64,000 nt of DNA from an uncultured Ilyobacter sp. (GTDB taxonomy: Bacteria > Fusobacteriota > Fusobacteriia > Fusobacteriales > Fusobacteriaceae): the NCBI RefSeq assembly GCF_963668515.1, contig NZ_OY764865.1:434001-498000 (forward strand). Reading direction: 5' to 3'. The notes beneath the pieces are model-generated. The model had not been told where the DNA came from. It did no database searches and was given only the letters and a program-made list of their open reading frames with translations. Shown one piece after another: positions 26,230 to 33,743 of this stretch. The position numbers were made by a program, and so were the translations under genes. The stretch's first letter is position 1. Each line of letters starts with the position of its first letter.

Positions 26230-26992
26230 GGTTTTTCCCCCCTATTCTCTCTATAAAATATTTTTCCAGGGAAAAACCATCCCCTATTTTTTCCTTCAGC
26301 TTTTTCACATCCTTAACTTCCAGCAGCTGCCCCTTGTGCATTATAGCCACCCTGTCAGCCAGATTTGATACGTCATTCAGTATATGGGTGTTAAATATTA
26401 TAGTTGTATTTTTTTTCTTCAGCTCCTCCATTATATCTATCACTTTTTTTCTGGCCAGTGGGTCAAGACCTGACATGGGCTCGTCTAGAAACAAGATTTC
26501 AGGTTCCCCCATTATCGACTGGGCCAGCCCCACCTTCTGAAGCATCCCCTTGGAAAATTTTTCCAGCCTGTCATTCATCCTGTCATAAATCCCTAAATCC
26601 CTTGCCAGATCTTCCGATGTTTTTTTTCTCTTTTTATGGGGCATCTCATAGAGCTCCCCGTAATAATTAAGCACTTCCTTTAATTTCAATGTCTGGGGAT
26701 AATAGGATATCTCAGGTAGGTAGCCTATTTTTTTATAGTCCTCCCCATTTAGATTTTTCTTTCCAAATATCCTTACCTCACCCCTGTCGGTTTTAAGTAA
26801 GCCCAGCATGGATTTCATGGTACTTGTTTTTCCGGCTCCGTTCAGCCCTATTATGGAGAATATCTCACCTTTTTTTACTCCGAAGGAGACATCCTCTATA
26901 CCAGTCTTCCCCTTGTTGCCTCTCATTTTTTTTATTATATCCCTTTCCTTGTAATATACCCTTATATCCTTTACCTCTATTATGTATTCCAA
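26222..26992 (-). CDS. ABC transporter ATP-binding protein, PilH-like by position
   Basis: The protein has 256 residues. Walker A is GLNGAGKT (about 49-56). The signature region reads KFSKGMLQKVGLAQ, with S-K-G-M in place of SGGQ as in many ABC-2 ATPases. Walker B is EILFLDEPMSGLDP near 160, and the switch histidine is in FNTHIL. An insert RDIIKKMRGNKGKTG before the ATPase core is noticeable. Start is TTG at 26992 behind GAGGTGATC. It powers the permease encoded next. It is transcribed after the pilC gene's upstream neighbour region in the reverse order, and a terminator after pilC (27061) separates it from pilBC. Confidence 0.88.
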   Translation of the reverse strand: MEYIIEVKDIRVYYKERDIIKKMRGNKGKTGIEDVSFGVKKGEIFSIIGLNGAGKTSTMKSMLGLLKTDRGEVRIFGKKNLNGEDYKKIGYLPEISYYPQTLKLKEVLNYYGELYEMPHKKRKKTSEDLARDLGIYDRMNDRLEKFSKGMLQKVGLAQSIMGEPEILFLDEPMSGLDPLARKKVIDIMEELKKKNTTIIFNTHILNDVSNLADRVAIMHKGQLLEVKDVKKLKEKIGDGFSLEKYFIERIGGKNLD

Positions 26993-27060
26993 CTTTCAGA
27001 TCACCTCTATCTATTATAATATCTATAAAAGTTTACCAGGTTTAAACCCTATTAGCAATA

Positions 27061-27088
27061 GAAAAGGAGGAGATAATTCCCCTCCTTT
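27061..27088 (-). terminator. Terminator after pilC
   Basis: On the minus strand AAAGGAGG-GGAATTATC-TCCTCCTTTT, a hairpin with T-rich end, directly follows the pilC stop. It divides pilBC from the ABC genes. Confidence 0.75.
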
Positions 27089-27094
27089 AACTGC

Positions 27095-28297
27095 CTAGGC
27101 TATCGTGTCTGACAGCGAGAATACAGGCAGATACATTGCCACTACTATCATTCCCACTGTGAGGGCCATTATCAGTATCATCATGGGCTCAAATGCAGCC
27201 AGGGAATCCCTTATGGTTTCCTCTAGCTCCCGCTCGTTAAAATCTGCAAGTTTCGAAAGCATTTTTACCAGCTCTCCACTTTCCTCTCCTACATCTATCA
27301 TATTTACAACCATGGGAGGAAAAGAACCTGTTTCGTCCAGAGGTCTCGCTATTGTATGTCCGCTTTTTATCTTATCCTTTACCTCTCTTATAGACTCTCC
27401 CATGAGAATATTCCCCACCGTATCGGCCACTATATCAAAAGCCGACAGTATAGGTACTCCACTGTCTAATAGAGTTTCTAGGGTTCTGCTGAATCTGGCT
27501 ACAGATGCCTTTCTGAATATCTTTCCAAAAAGTGGCAGTTTCAGAATCAGCCTGTGGGAATTTCTTTTCCCCTTGGGGGTTTTCTGGTACTTATACCCTA
27601 TAAAGGCCAAAATTCCCACTCCCAGCAGTATCCAGTACCAGTTCTTATTGAACCACTTACTTATCCCTATTACAAAGAGAGTAAGTGAAGGCATAGGAAC
27701 CCCAGTATCCTCAAACAGCACAACAAAGTTTGGTATGACAAAACTCATCAGTAAAAATACTATTGTAAAAGACAGTACCAGTACAATAGCAGGATATATA
27801 AGTGCCGTTCTTATCTTACCCTTTATCTCCTCAGCCTTTTCCTGAGACTGGGCTATCCTGTTTAATATGGTGTCTAGGGCCCCTGATGCCTCTCCAGCCT
27901 TTACCATACTCACATAGAGCGAGTCAAAATACTGGGGATGCTTACTCAGGGCATAGGATATGGATTTTCCTGCACTTATATCCTGTCTTATCTCACCTAC
28001 TACCACCTTTAACTTTGGCTTTTCACACTGTTTCTCTAGAACCGTAAAGGACCTCAAGAGTCCAACCCCGCCCTCTAGCATCGTAGACAGCTGTCTCGTA
28101 AAAACAGCTATATCCTTGGGTTTTACTCTATCAAATATTACACCCTTGTTCTGTTTGTCAGAAAGCTTTTTTTCCTTTAATAGCGTAAGTTTCTGGCCCC
28201 TGAGGAGCCTTCTCAGATCCTCTTTACTTTCAGCCTCCATTTTCCCGCTGGTTTTTTTACCCTTCAAACTCATTGCCGTATATCTGTACACTCCCAT
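27095..28297 (-). CDS. pilC: Type IV pilus inner-membrane platform protein
   Basis: The protein has 400 residues, the normal PilC/GspF size. Two homologous halves each carry a T2SSF domain (about 67-190 and 270-392): for example FTRQLSTMLEGGVGLLRS in the first and FSRTLETLLDSGVPILSA in the second, with GxxxxxAL-type membrane helices after each. It forms the rotor-like platform that contacts PilB. It follows pilB by 15 bases. GspF is the alternative name, but pilM-O context favours PilC. Confidence 0.95.
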   Translation of the reverse strand: MGVYRYTAMSLKGKKTSGKMEAESKEDLRRLLRGQKLTLLKEKKLSDKQNKGVIFDRVKPKDIAVFTRQLSTMLEGGVGLLRSFTVLEKQCEKPKLKVVVGEIRQDISAGKSISYALSKHPQYFDSLYVSMVKAGEASGALDTILNRIAQSQEKAEEIKGKIRTALIYPAIVLVLSFTIVFLLMSFVIPNFVVLFEDTGVPMPSLTLFVIGISKWFNKNWYWILLGVGILAFIGYKYQKTPKGKRNSHRLILKLPLFGKIFRKASVARFSRTLETLLDSGVPILSAFDIVADTVGNILMGESIREVKDKIKSGHTIARPLDETGSFPPMVVNMIDVGEESGELVKMLSKLADFNERELEETIRDSLAAFEPMMILIMALTVGMIVVAMYLPVFSLSDTIA

Positions 28298-28312
28298 AGC
28301 CGACTCCCCCCT

Positions 28313-30037
28313 TTACATAAGAGTTACCCTGATTATTTCCTCTAAGGTTGTCTCCCCTAGAACAGATTTTTTTATTCCTGTCTCCCTAAGTGTCACCATT
28401 CCCTCTCTTCTCGCTATCTCCCTTATCTCCATGGTAGTGAGTCTACGGCTCACCGCTTCCTTTAGTTCATCTGTCAGAGGCATAACCTCATATATTACAG
28501 AACGTCCCGTATATCCTGTACCGTTACAGTGTTCACAGCCCTTCCCCTTGTAGAAAGTGATATTTTCATACTCTTCCGGATCTTCACCAAGGGATTTCAG
28601 AAGTGTTTTGGGATCCTCATGTTCTGCCTTGCAGTGTGGACATATCTTCCTCACAAGCCTCTGTGCCTGTATCATGAGAAGTGATGCCGATATAAGAAAT
28701 GGTTCCACCCCCATATCCATAAGTCTGTGTATAGAACTCGGTGCGTCATTTGTATGAAGTGTGGAAAACACCAGATGTCCTGTCAGGGCCGCCTTTATGG
28801 CTATCTGTGCAGTCTCGTTATCCCTTATCTCTCCAACCATTATTATATCCGGGTCCTGCCTCAGAAATGTCCTAAGGGCATTGGCAAAGTTGAGACCTAT
28901 CTCATTTTTACAGTGTACCTGATTTATCCCCTTGAGCTCATATTCCACGGGATCTTCTACCGTGGATATATTTACGTCATCTGTATTTATACTTTTAAGC
29001 ATAGAGTAAAGTGTCGTTGACTTTCCGCTTCCTGTAGGTCCTGTTACCAGTATTATTCCGTAGGGACTGGATATTTTTTTTCTTATTATCTCCATGGCGT
29101 CCTCTTTGAATCCCAGTCCGTCTAGATCAAACTTCATATTACTCTTGTCCAGTATCCTCATTACTATCTTTTCCCCGTATATGGTGGGAAGTGTGGAAAC
29201 CCGGAAGTCAACTGACCTACCTGCTATTTTTATTCTGAATCTTCCGTCCTGGGGAAGCCTCTTCTCCGCTATATCCATACCGGACATGATCTTTATTCTG
29301 GATACCAGGCCGTAGATGAGATTTTTCGGCATCTTCTTTATCTCTACGAGGACACCGTCTATCCTGTACCGGACCCTGATCTCATCTTCATAGGGTTCTA
29401 TATGGATGTCACTGGTTTTCAGCTTTATCGCCTTCATGAGAAGGGCATCCACCCCTCTTATTATCGGGGCACTTTCAGAATCAAAACGATTTTCTATATC
29501 CTCAAGTCTTGAATCCAAAACTTCAAAGTCGTCGTCTAAGGATTTCTGAAGTTCGGCAAAAACTCCCTCTACCTTGGCCTCGGTTTTTTTTGTCTTTTCC
29601 TCTAGATATTCCTTTATAACATCTGTTATATTGTCCTCCAGTGCCAGATAGGGGCTCACGATAAGTTTTGTCTTTAGATTTATCTCGTCTATCAGATTGA
29701 CATCTGTAGGGTCTGCCATGGCTATTATTATCTTGTTGGATGTCATCCCTATGGGCACCACATTTTTTCCCTCGAGGTAGGCTCGGTCAAAATAAGACAT
29801 GGCTTCTTTATTTATATCCTCTACACGGATTACCTTCCCTTTGACTCCCAGCTGATCTGATAACTCTTTTAGCAGCTTTTCCTCAGTTATATATCCCAGC
29901 TCCAGCAGAATCCGTCCTATTTTTTTATCCTGTTCCAGACCTTGATGCCTTATAGCTTCATCTATCTGTTCTTGGGTAAGAATATTTTTATCTTTCAGAC
30001 TTTCACAAATAGATTTTCTTTTTCTTATAACCACCAT
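28313..30037 (-). CDS. pilB: Type IV pilus extension ATPase
   Basis: The protein has 574 residues. A MshEN-type N-terminal domain (about 1-145) with the RILLELGYITEE segment is followed by an acidic linker (about 150-190), then the N2 domain with SDIHIEP (209-215). Walker A is GPTGSGKST at 333-341, Walker B lies near 396-403 (PDIIMVGE), and the histidine box is HLVFSTLHTND. A tetracysteine zinc motif is C466, C469, C501 and C504. All motifs are intact, so it should power pilus assembly. The MshEN domain may bind c-di-GMP, a property of this domain in some relatives. Confidence 0.97.
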   Translation of the reverse strand: MVVIRKRKSICESLKDKNILTQEQIDEAIRHQGLEQDKKIGRILLELGYITEEKLLKELSDQLGVKGKVIRVEDINKEAMSYFDRAYLEGKNVVPIGMTSNKIIIAMADPTDVNLIDEINLKTKLIVSPYLALEDNITDVIKEYLEEKTKKTEAKVEGVFAELQKSLDDDFEVLDSRLEDIENRFDSESAPIIRGVDALLMKAIKLKTSDIHIEPYEDEIRVRYRIDGVLVEIKKMPKNLIYGLVSRIKIMSGMDIAEKRLPQDGRFRIKIAGRSVDFRVSTLPTIYGEKIVMRILDKSNMKFDLDGLGFKEDAMEIIRKKISSPYGIILVTGPTGSGKSTTLYSMLKSINTDDVNISTVEDPVEYELKGINQVHCKNEIGLNFANALRTFLRQDPDIIMVGEIRDNETAQIAIKAALTGHLVFSTLHTNDAPSSIHRLMDMGVEPFLISASLLMIQAQRLVRKICPHCKAEHEDPKTLLKSLGEDPEEYENITFYKGKGCEHCNGTGYTGRSVIYEVMPLTDELKEAVSRRLTTMEIREIARREGMVTLRETGIKKSVLGETTLEEIIRVTLM

Positions 30038-30138
30038 GAAAGTTCACCCCTGAAGTTTAATTTATCATAAAATATATTTCTGAAATTTCTTCTAAATATT
30101 ATTTAAGATTTTATCCCTCTTTTCCTTCTTTCTTTATT

Positions 30139-30170
30139 AAAAGAACCCCGAATACCTCCGGAGTTCTTTT
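30139..30170 (-). terminator. Terminator after the acidic secreted protein
   Basis: On the minus strand AAAAGAAC-TCCGGAGGTATTCGGG-GTTCTTTT follows the stop codon of the gene at 30173. The outer arm is perfect over eight pairs, with inner CCG/CGG. Confidence 0.75.
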
Positions 30171-30172
30171 AA

Positions 30173-31228
30173 TTATTTACCTCTTTCCTCCATCTCTGTT
30201 ATCTTAAAGGGGTTAGGATTGCTCTTTTCCTTTACGTCGTTATAATAGTCATCAGCCCCCACTGTTATGCTGCTGGTTCTCTGCCTGTTGCTTCCCACTG
30301 TTCTGGATTTTATCTTTAGGTCTTCAAGTACCGAAGCAGGAGGCGTACTTGCAGTAGCCTTACCAGGTACAAGATATACATATTTTCTTATGGTAATATT
30401 AGGCCTCAAGTGGGTATAGGTATCATCATCTGAATCTTCAGTTGACGAATAAGTTTTGTCATTATCCGGGTCACTGTCCTCATTTACATCTGGGGTTCCA
30501 TTTTCATCTGTATCTTCTGCTACATTATTGGTTAGCCAGGTTTCAAGCTCAGCCCATGTGTCTGAAGACCCTGAGGTTTTTTCACTCTTGCCATTATTTT
30601 TAAGCCTTGGAAAAATAACTGCACCACCAGCATCCACTACCTCAAATATATGGGTAATTACATTCCCATTCATAAAGGAATCACTGCTCTCATCGTCATA
30701 AGGATCTTCATATATTGGGCTTGCTATTACGGTAGCAGGACCCTTGGGATTATATTCCTTATTGGCAGGAATACCATTATTACTTCCGGTATAACTTCCG
30801 ATATCGTTATAATCTATATACTCCCTGTTTTTTATAGCATCATTGGTTTCCACCTCACCCACCATATATCTTTTTTCCTCATCTATTTTTATATCCTCAC
30901 CATCATAAGTACCAGTTGTATCTTCCATCTCATAGTACAAAACAAGTTTTCCCGAACCCCACGAATTCTCACTTCCGTTGTAGGTCACCTTATATTCCAA
31001 TATCTTATACACTGCATCTATACCCTTGCCTGCATTCCAAATGTTATCCTCTTGGGTTGAAATCCAATCTATACTATTTATGCCACCTATCTCCTTTATA
31101 TATTCCAGCGCCTCTGCTTCTGCTCCCGACAGGCTGCTTGGAACATAAAAATCAATATAAAAGGATGACTTAGAAAAACCAACACACGAAAAAACAAACA
31201 GAAAAATACTCATTAGTATCTTTTTCAT
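30173..31228 (-). CDS. Acidic exported protein of the pilus locus, unknown function
   Basis: The protein has 351 residues. The N-terminus MKKILMSIFLFVFSCVGFSKS is a signal peptide; C15 could be a lipobox but the -2 phenylalanine is atypical. The mature part is beta-pattern and acidic, with a long aspartate-rich stretch near 239-257 (DTDENGTPDVNEDSDPDND) of the calcium-binding loop type seen in the neighbouring minor pilins. No family was recognised. It lies between the pilT remnant and pilB, has AGGGGGGAAAG before the ATG and its own terminator. A pilus-associated surface protein is a fair guess from context. Confidence 0.72.
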   Translation of the reverse strand: MKKILMSIFLFVFSCVGFSKSSFYIDFYVPSSLSGAEAEALEYIKEIGGINSIDWISTQEDNIWNAGKGIDAVYKILEYKVTYNGSENSWGSGKLVLYYEMEDTTGTYDGEDIKIDEEKRYMVGEVETNDAIKNREYIDYNDIGSYTGSNNGIPANKEYNPKGPATVIASPIYEDPYDDESSDSFMNGNVITHIFEVVDAGGAVIFPRLKNNGKSEKTSGSSDTWAELETWLTNNVAEDTDENGTPDVNEDSDPDNDKTYSSTEDSDDDTYTHLRPNITIRKYVYLVPGKATASTPPASVLEDLKIKSRTVGSNRQRTSSITVGADDYYNDVKEKSNPNPFKITEMEERGK

Positions 31229-31239
31229 AACTTTCCCCC

Positions 31240-31920
31240 CTATATCCTTTCCTTGTCCTTGTCCGTATAGATAGCCCTTCCAGACACATTTTTCTTCTTA
31301 TCCCCCATCTCGCCCACAAAGATTATATCCGGGTCCTGTCTCAGTACATATTTTAGAGCCAGGTCAAAGGATACCATATCCCTCCCCAGTTCTCTCTGAA
31401 TTATAATAAAGAAATCATCTTCAAACTCATATTCTATAAGGTCTTCCAGGGTGCAAATCCTTCTGTTCAGTCTCTGGTTCAGATAATTAAGCATCGATGC
31501 CACAGCAGTTGACTTATCGTTCCCGGTGGCCCCTGGCACCGATATCAGTCCCTCATTCATAGAAGTTGTGTCTTTTAATTTTTCAGAGAGCCTGAGTTCT
31601 TTCATCCCTGAGATTTCCTTGGGTATATATCTACCTGCCGAAGTATAACTGTTTTTATCCTTGGATATGTTTACCCTGAATCTGGCTTTTCCGGGTATCT
31701 CATGGGACATATCAAGGTTCATGTTTTTCTCAAAATTTTTCCAGGCATATTCTGTAAAAAGCTCATTGACTACTCCGTCCATCTCCTCTTTGGTCAATGG
31801 CTCTTTCCGTCCGAAATATGAAAGTACGGTATCTTTCCTCTGTATAGGTCTGCTTCCCACCTTCAGATGAAGGTCAGAACATCTGTTTTCACCTATATAA
31901 TCAAGCCGCCCCAAAAGCAT
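31240..31920 (-). pseudogene. pilT: Degenerate, truncated PilT-like retraction ATPase
   Basis: The frame has 226 codons; PilT is normally about 340-350. The N-terminal SDLHLKVGSRPI (15-26) and PilT order are clear. Walker A is GATGNDKS (130-137), with aspartate where the last glycine of GxGKS belongs. LEDLIEYEFED replaces the EDPIEY-type motif. Walker B (RQDPDIIFVGEMGD) survives but the frame then turns into unrelated KKKNVSGRAIYTD and stops, losing the histidine box and the C-terminal domain. A GGGGGAG ribosome binding site remains. It probably cannot hydrolyse ATP. A recent pseudogene is the simplest reading. Confidence 0.82.
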
Positions 31921-31934
31921 AGATCTCCCCCTTT

Positions 31935-32021
31935 TTAATCGATATTAACGCCAAATGCATCCAAAATAATAATTATAACCACTATAACTTCTATCACAGT
32001 AAATCCTCTTCTTATAATCAA
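31935..32021 (-). pseudogene. Prepilin stub (leader plus helix only)
   Basis: On the minus strand from a TTG at 32021, 28 codons read LIIRRGFTVIEVIVVIIIIL and then DAFGVNID before a stop. RRG|FTVIE with E5 and the hydrophobic stretch are unmistakably the start of a class III prepilin, but the globular domain is missing. An ATG five bases upstream runs into a stop after two codons (ATGGTTTGA), so a small indel may have broken the original start. It lies between the pilT remnant and element copy 5. Confidence 0.7.
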
Positions 32022-32100
32022 ACCATTCCCTTAACTTTATTTTTACTTTATTTATAAGAAGTATTCATTTTTTTTTTAAGAATTAACTCTTTTAATTCAT

Positions 32101-32557
32101 TAATTAACCCAAGTTGCTACTTAAAAAAAATTATTATAAATTACTGAATTTATCTGAATATCAGAATCAAAAGATTTTGTCACGAATGGACACTAATAAA
32201 AAATGTGGAAATTAACACGAATAAGGACAAAAGCTTTTGGGCCACAGAGAACGCAGAGAAAAAGCAGGAGTTTCATAGAGTTAAAACCAAACTATATATG
32301 TGTTCTTTTGCGAGAGGTTTTTATCTCTTTTCCCTTGCCATTGATAAAATCAGCGTTAAAAATGACCGAAGTGGAATCCTTAGATAAATTCGACTGTTTG
32401 AACGAAGTGAGTTTCGAATTTTTGTTGGATTTTCAAGGTTATTTAGCTGATTTTTCACAGGCTTGAACTTTTGGTTACTTTTCTTTCAAGAGAAAAGTAA
32501 CGAATCCTTATAAATTCAATACTTTAATTTAATAAAGGTAGCAACTTAGGTTAATTA
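32101..32557 (-). repeat. MITE-like intergenic element, copy 5 (module X), type copy
   Basis: This 457-bp copy has the best-preserved ends: TAATTAACCCAAGTTGCTAC at 32101-32120 and its near-perfect inverted match (19 of 20) at 32538-32557. Next inward, AAATTACTGAATTTATC on the left faces AAAGTATTGAATTTATAAG on the right. It contains TTTTGTCACGAATGGACAC, the CAAAAGCTTTTG palindrome, module X and the GTTACTTTTCT hairpin. It has only half of a 120-bp unit. A 60-88 codon frame crosses module X but is not called as a gene. Confidence 0.85.
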
Positions 32558-32604
32558 TAGTTTCATCTGAAATATTAACTTTATTAAATCTATTTTTATT
32601 CCAC

Positions 32605-33132
32605 CTATTCCTCTACCCAGGTACCACTAGTATAGTTGCTCTCGTCCATCTCAGTTTTAGGAAGGTAACTTTTTATTATAATATACCCCAATGCTGTGTT
32701 ATCCCTCATATTTATCTTATAGAGAGCCTTTCCAGAAGAGTTAAAAACAAATAAATTTCTGTTTAGCCCTCCAAATCCCACCAGGGTACCGTGGCCTGTA
32801 TCATCTATCTTTATCTCATATTCTGTGTCACTACCACTTCCCAGTTTATAGGACAGTACATCTGGTAAAGTGATCTCCTCCTCTGTATTCCCGGAGCTAT
32901 CTTCTCGCTTCACAGCTTTATCTAGGATATTTATTATTATTCTGTATTCCTCTCCTCTTTCGAAGGCTTTGTGGGCGGTCACTCTCATTAATTCGGTGAT
33001 TGTACTTTTCACCTTTATCATTGCATTTTTCTCTGCTCTTCCGCCTATTTTCATTGTACCAAAGGAACCCAGTAGAAATACAATTGCCACTATGACTACA
33101 ACCTCAACTATGCTAAAACCCTTTTTTTTCAA
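32605..33132 (-). CDS. Pseudopilin-like protein (GspH/FimT type)
   Basis: The protein has 175 residues. The leader KKKG is followed by FSIVEVVVIVAIVFLLGSFGTMKI, with E5. The best start is TTG at 33132, eight bases after GGAGG; a GTG nine bases earlier overlaps the ribosome binding site. The C-terminal region has beta-strand pattern (YRIIINILDKAVKRE, NRNLFVFNSSGKALYKINM), as in GspH/FimT minor pilins. It is cut off from the rest of the pilus cluster by element copy 5 and the pilin stub. It probably works with the main system. Confidence 0.8.
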   Translation of the reverse strand: MKKKGFSIVEVVVIVAIVFLLGSFGTMKIGGRAEKNAMIKVKSTITELMRVTAHKAFERGEEYRIIINILDKAVKREDSSGNTEEEITLPDVLSYKLGSGSDTEYEIKIDDTGHGTLVGFGGLNRNLFVFNSSGKALYKINMRDNTALGYIIIKSYLPKTEMDESNYTSGTWVEE

Positions 33133-33217
33133 AACAACCACCTCCCATTATATAGTCTATTATAAAAAAGTATGTTTCTTCCTCGGATTTATTTCAAATA
33201 ATTTTTACAAAAAATAT

Positions 33218-33241
33218 AAAAAACAGCCTTTTCAGACTGTT
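33218..33241 (-). terminator. Terminator of the tRNA operon
   Basis: On the minus strand AACAGTC-TGAAAA-GGCTGTT followed by a T-run, starting about 10 bases after tRNA-Cys. One mismatch in the stem. Confidence 0.7.
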
Positions 33242-33249
33242 ATACTCAT

Positions 33250-33323
33250 TGGAGGCGACGGCCGGATTTGAACCGGCGATGGAGATTTTGCAGACCTCTG
33301 CCTTACCACTTGGCGACGTCGCC
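33250..33323 (-). tRNA. tRNA-Cys (GCA)
   Basis: A 74-base cloverleaf with acceptor stem GGCGACG/CGTCGCC, anticodon GCA in the loop CTGCAAA, T-loop GGTTCAAATCC and encoded CCA. It is the last of four tRNA genes in one transcript. Only one pairing arrangement fits well. Confidence 0.95.
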
Positions 33324-33337
33324 TTATTAAGTTTTGG

Positions 33338-33413
33338 TGGTGCCCAGAGGCGGAATCGAACCACCGACACGGGGATTTTCAGTCCCCTGCTCTACCGACT
33401 GAGCTATCTGGGC
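33338..33413 (-). tRNA. tRNA-Phe (GAA)
   Basis: A 76-base cloverleaf with acceptor GCCCAGA/TCTGGGC, discriminator A, anticodon GAA in CTGAAAA, T-loop GGTTCGATTCC and encoded CCA. It is third in the Val-Asp-Phe-Cys operon. Confidence 0.95.
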
Positions 33414-33419
33414 AAATAA

Positions 33420-33496
33420 TGGCGGGAGTGACGAGACTCGAACTCGCGACCCCCGGCGTGACAGGCCGGTGCTCTAACCAACTGAGCTACACCCCC
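33420..33496 (-). tRNA. tRNA-Asp (GTC)
   Basis: A 77-base cloverleaf with acceptor GGGGGTG/CACTCCC (one G-U pair), anticodon GTC in CTGTCAC, T-loop AGTTCGAGTCT and encoded CCA. It is second in the operon. Confidence 0.95.
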
Positions 33497-33502
33497 ATTA
33501 TA

Positions 33503-33578
33503 TGGTGGTCGCAACAGGACTTGAACCTGTGACCCCCTGCTTGTAAGGCAGGTGCTCTCCCAACTGAGCTATGCGACC
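33503..33578 (-). tRNA. tRNA-Val (TAC)
   Basis: A 76-base cloverleaf with acceptor GGTCGCA/TGCGACC, anticodon TAC in CTTACAA, T-loop GGTTCAAGTCC and encoded CCA. It is the first gene of the operon, about 12 bases after the -10 box. Confidence 0.95.
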
Positions 33579-33592
33579 TAATCAACTAGAGT

Positions 33593-33621
33593 AGTATAGC
33601 TTATATGTCGTGATAAATCAA
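33593..33621 (-). promoter_or_regulatory. Promoter of the tRNA operon
   Basis: On the minus strand TTGATT, 17 bases, TATACT, ending about 14 bases before tRNA-Val. The short leader is usual for tRNA transcripts. Confidence 0.7.
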
Positions 33622-33743
33622 TCCTATCCAAAGTCATTCTGATCGATTTATAAAGGTTTATTTCGTCAAAATCTTTTTTTCTACTTTTTGAGCCGCAACA
33701 TATTTTTGTTTTTATCCAGGTATTTATTATTGGTACTTTCAGC

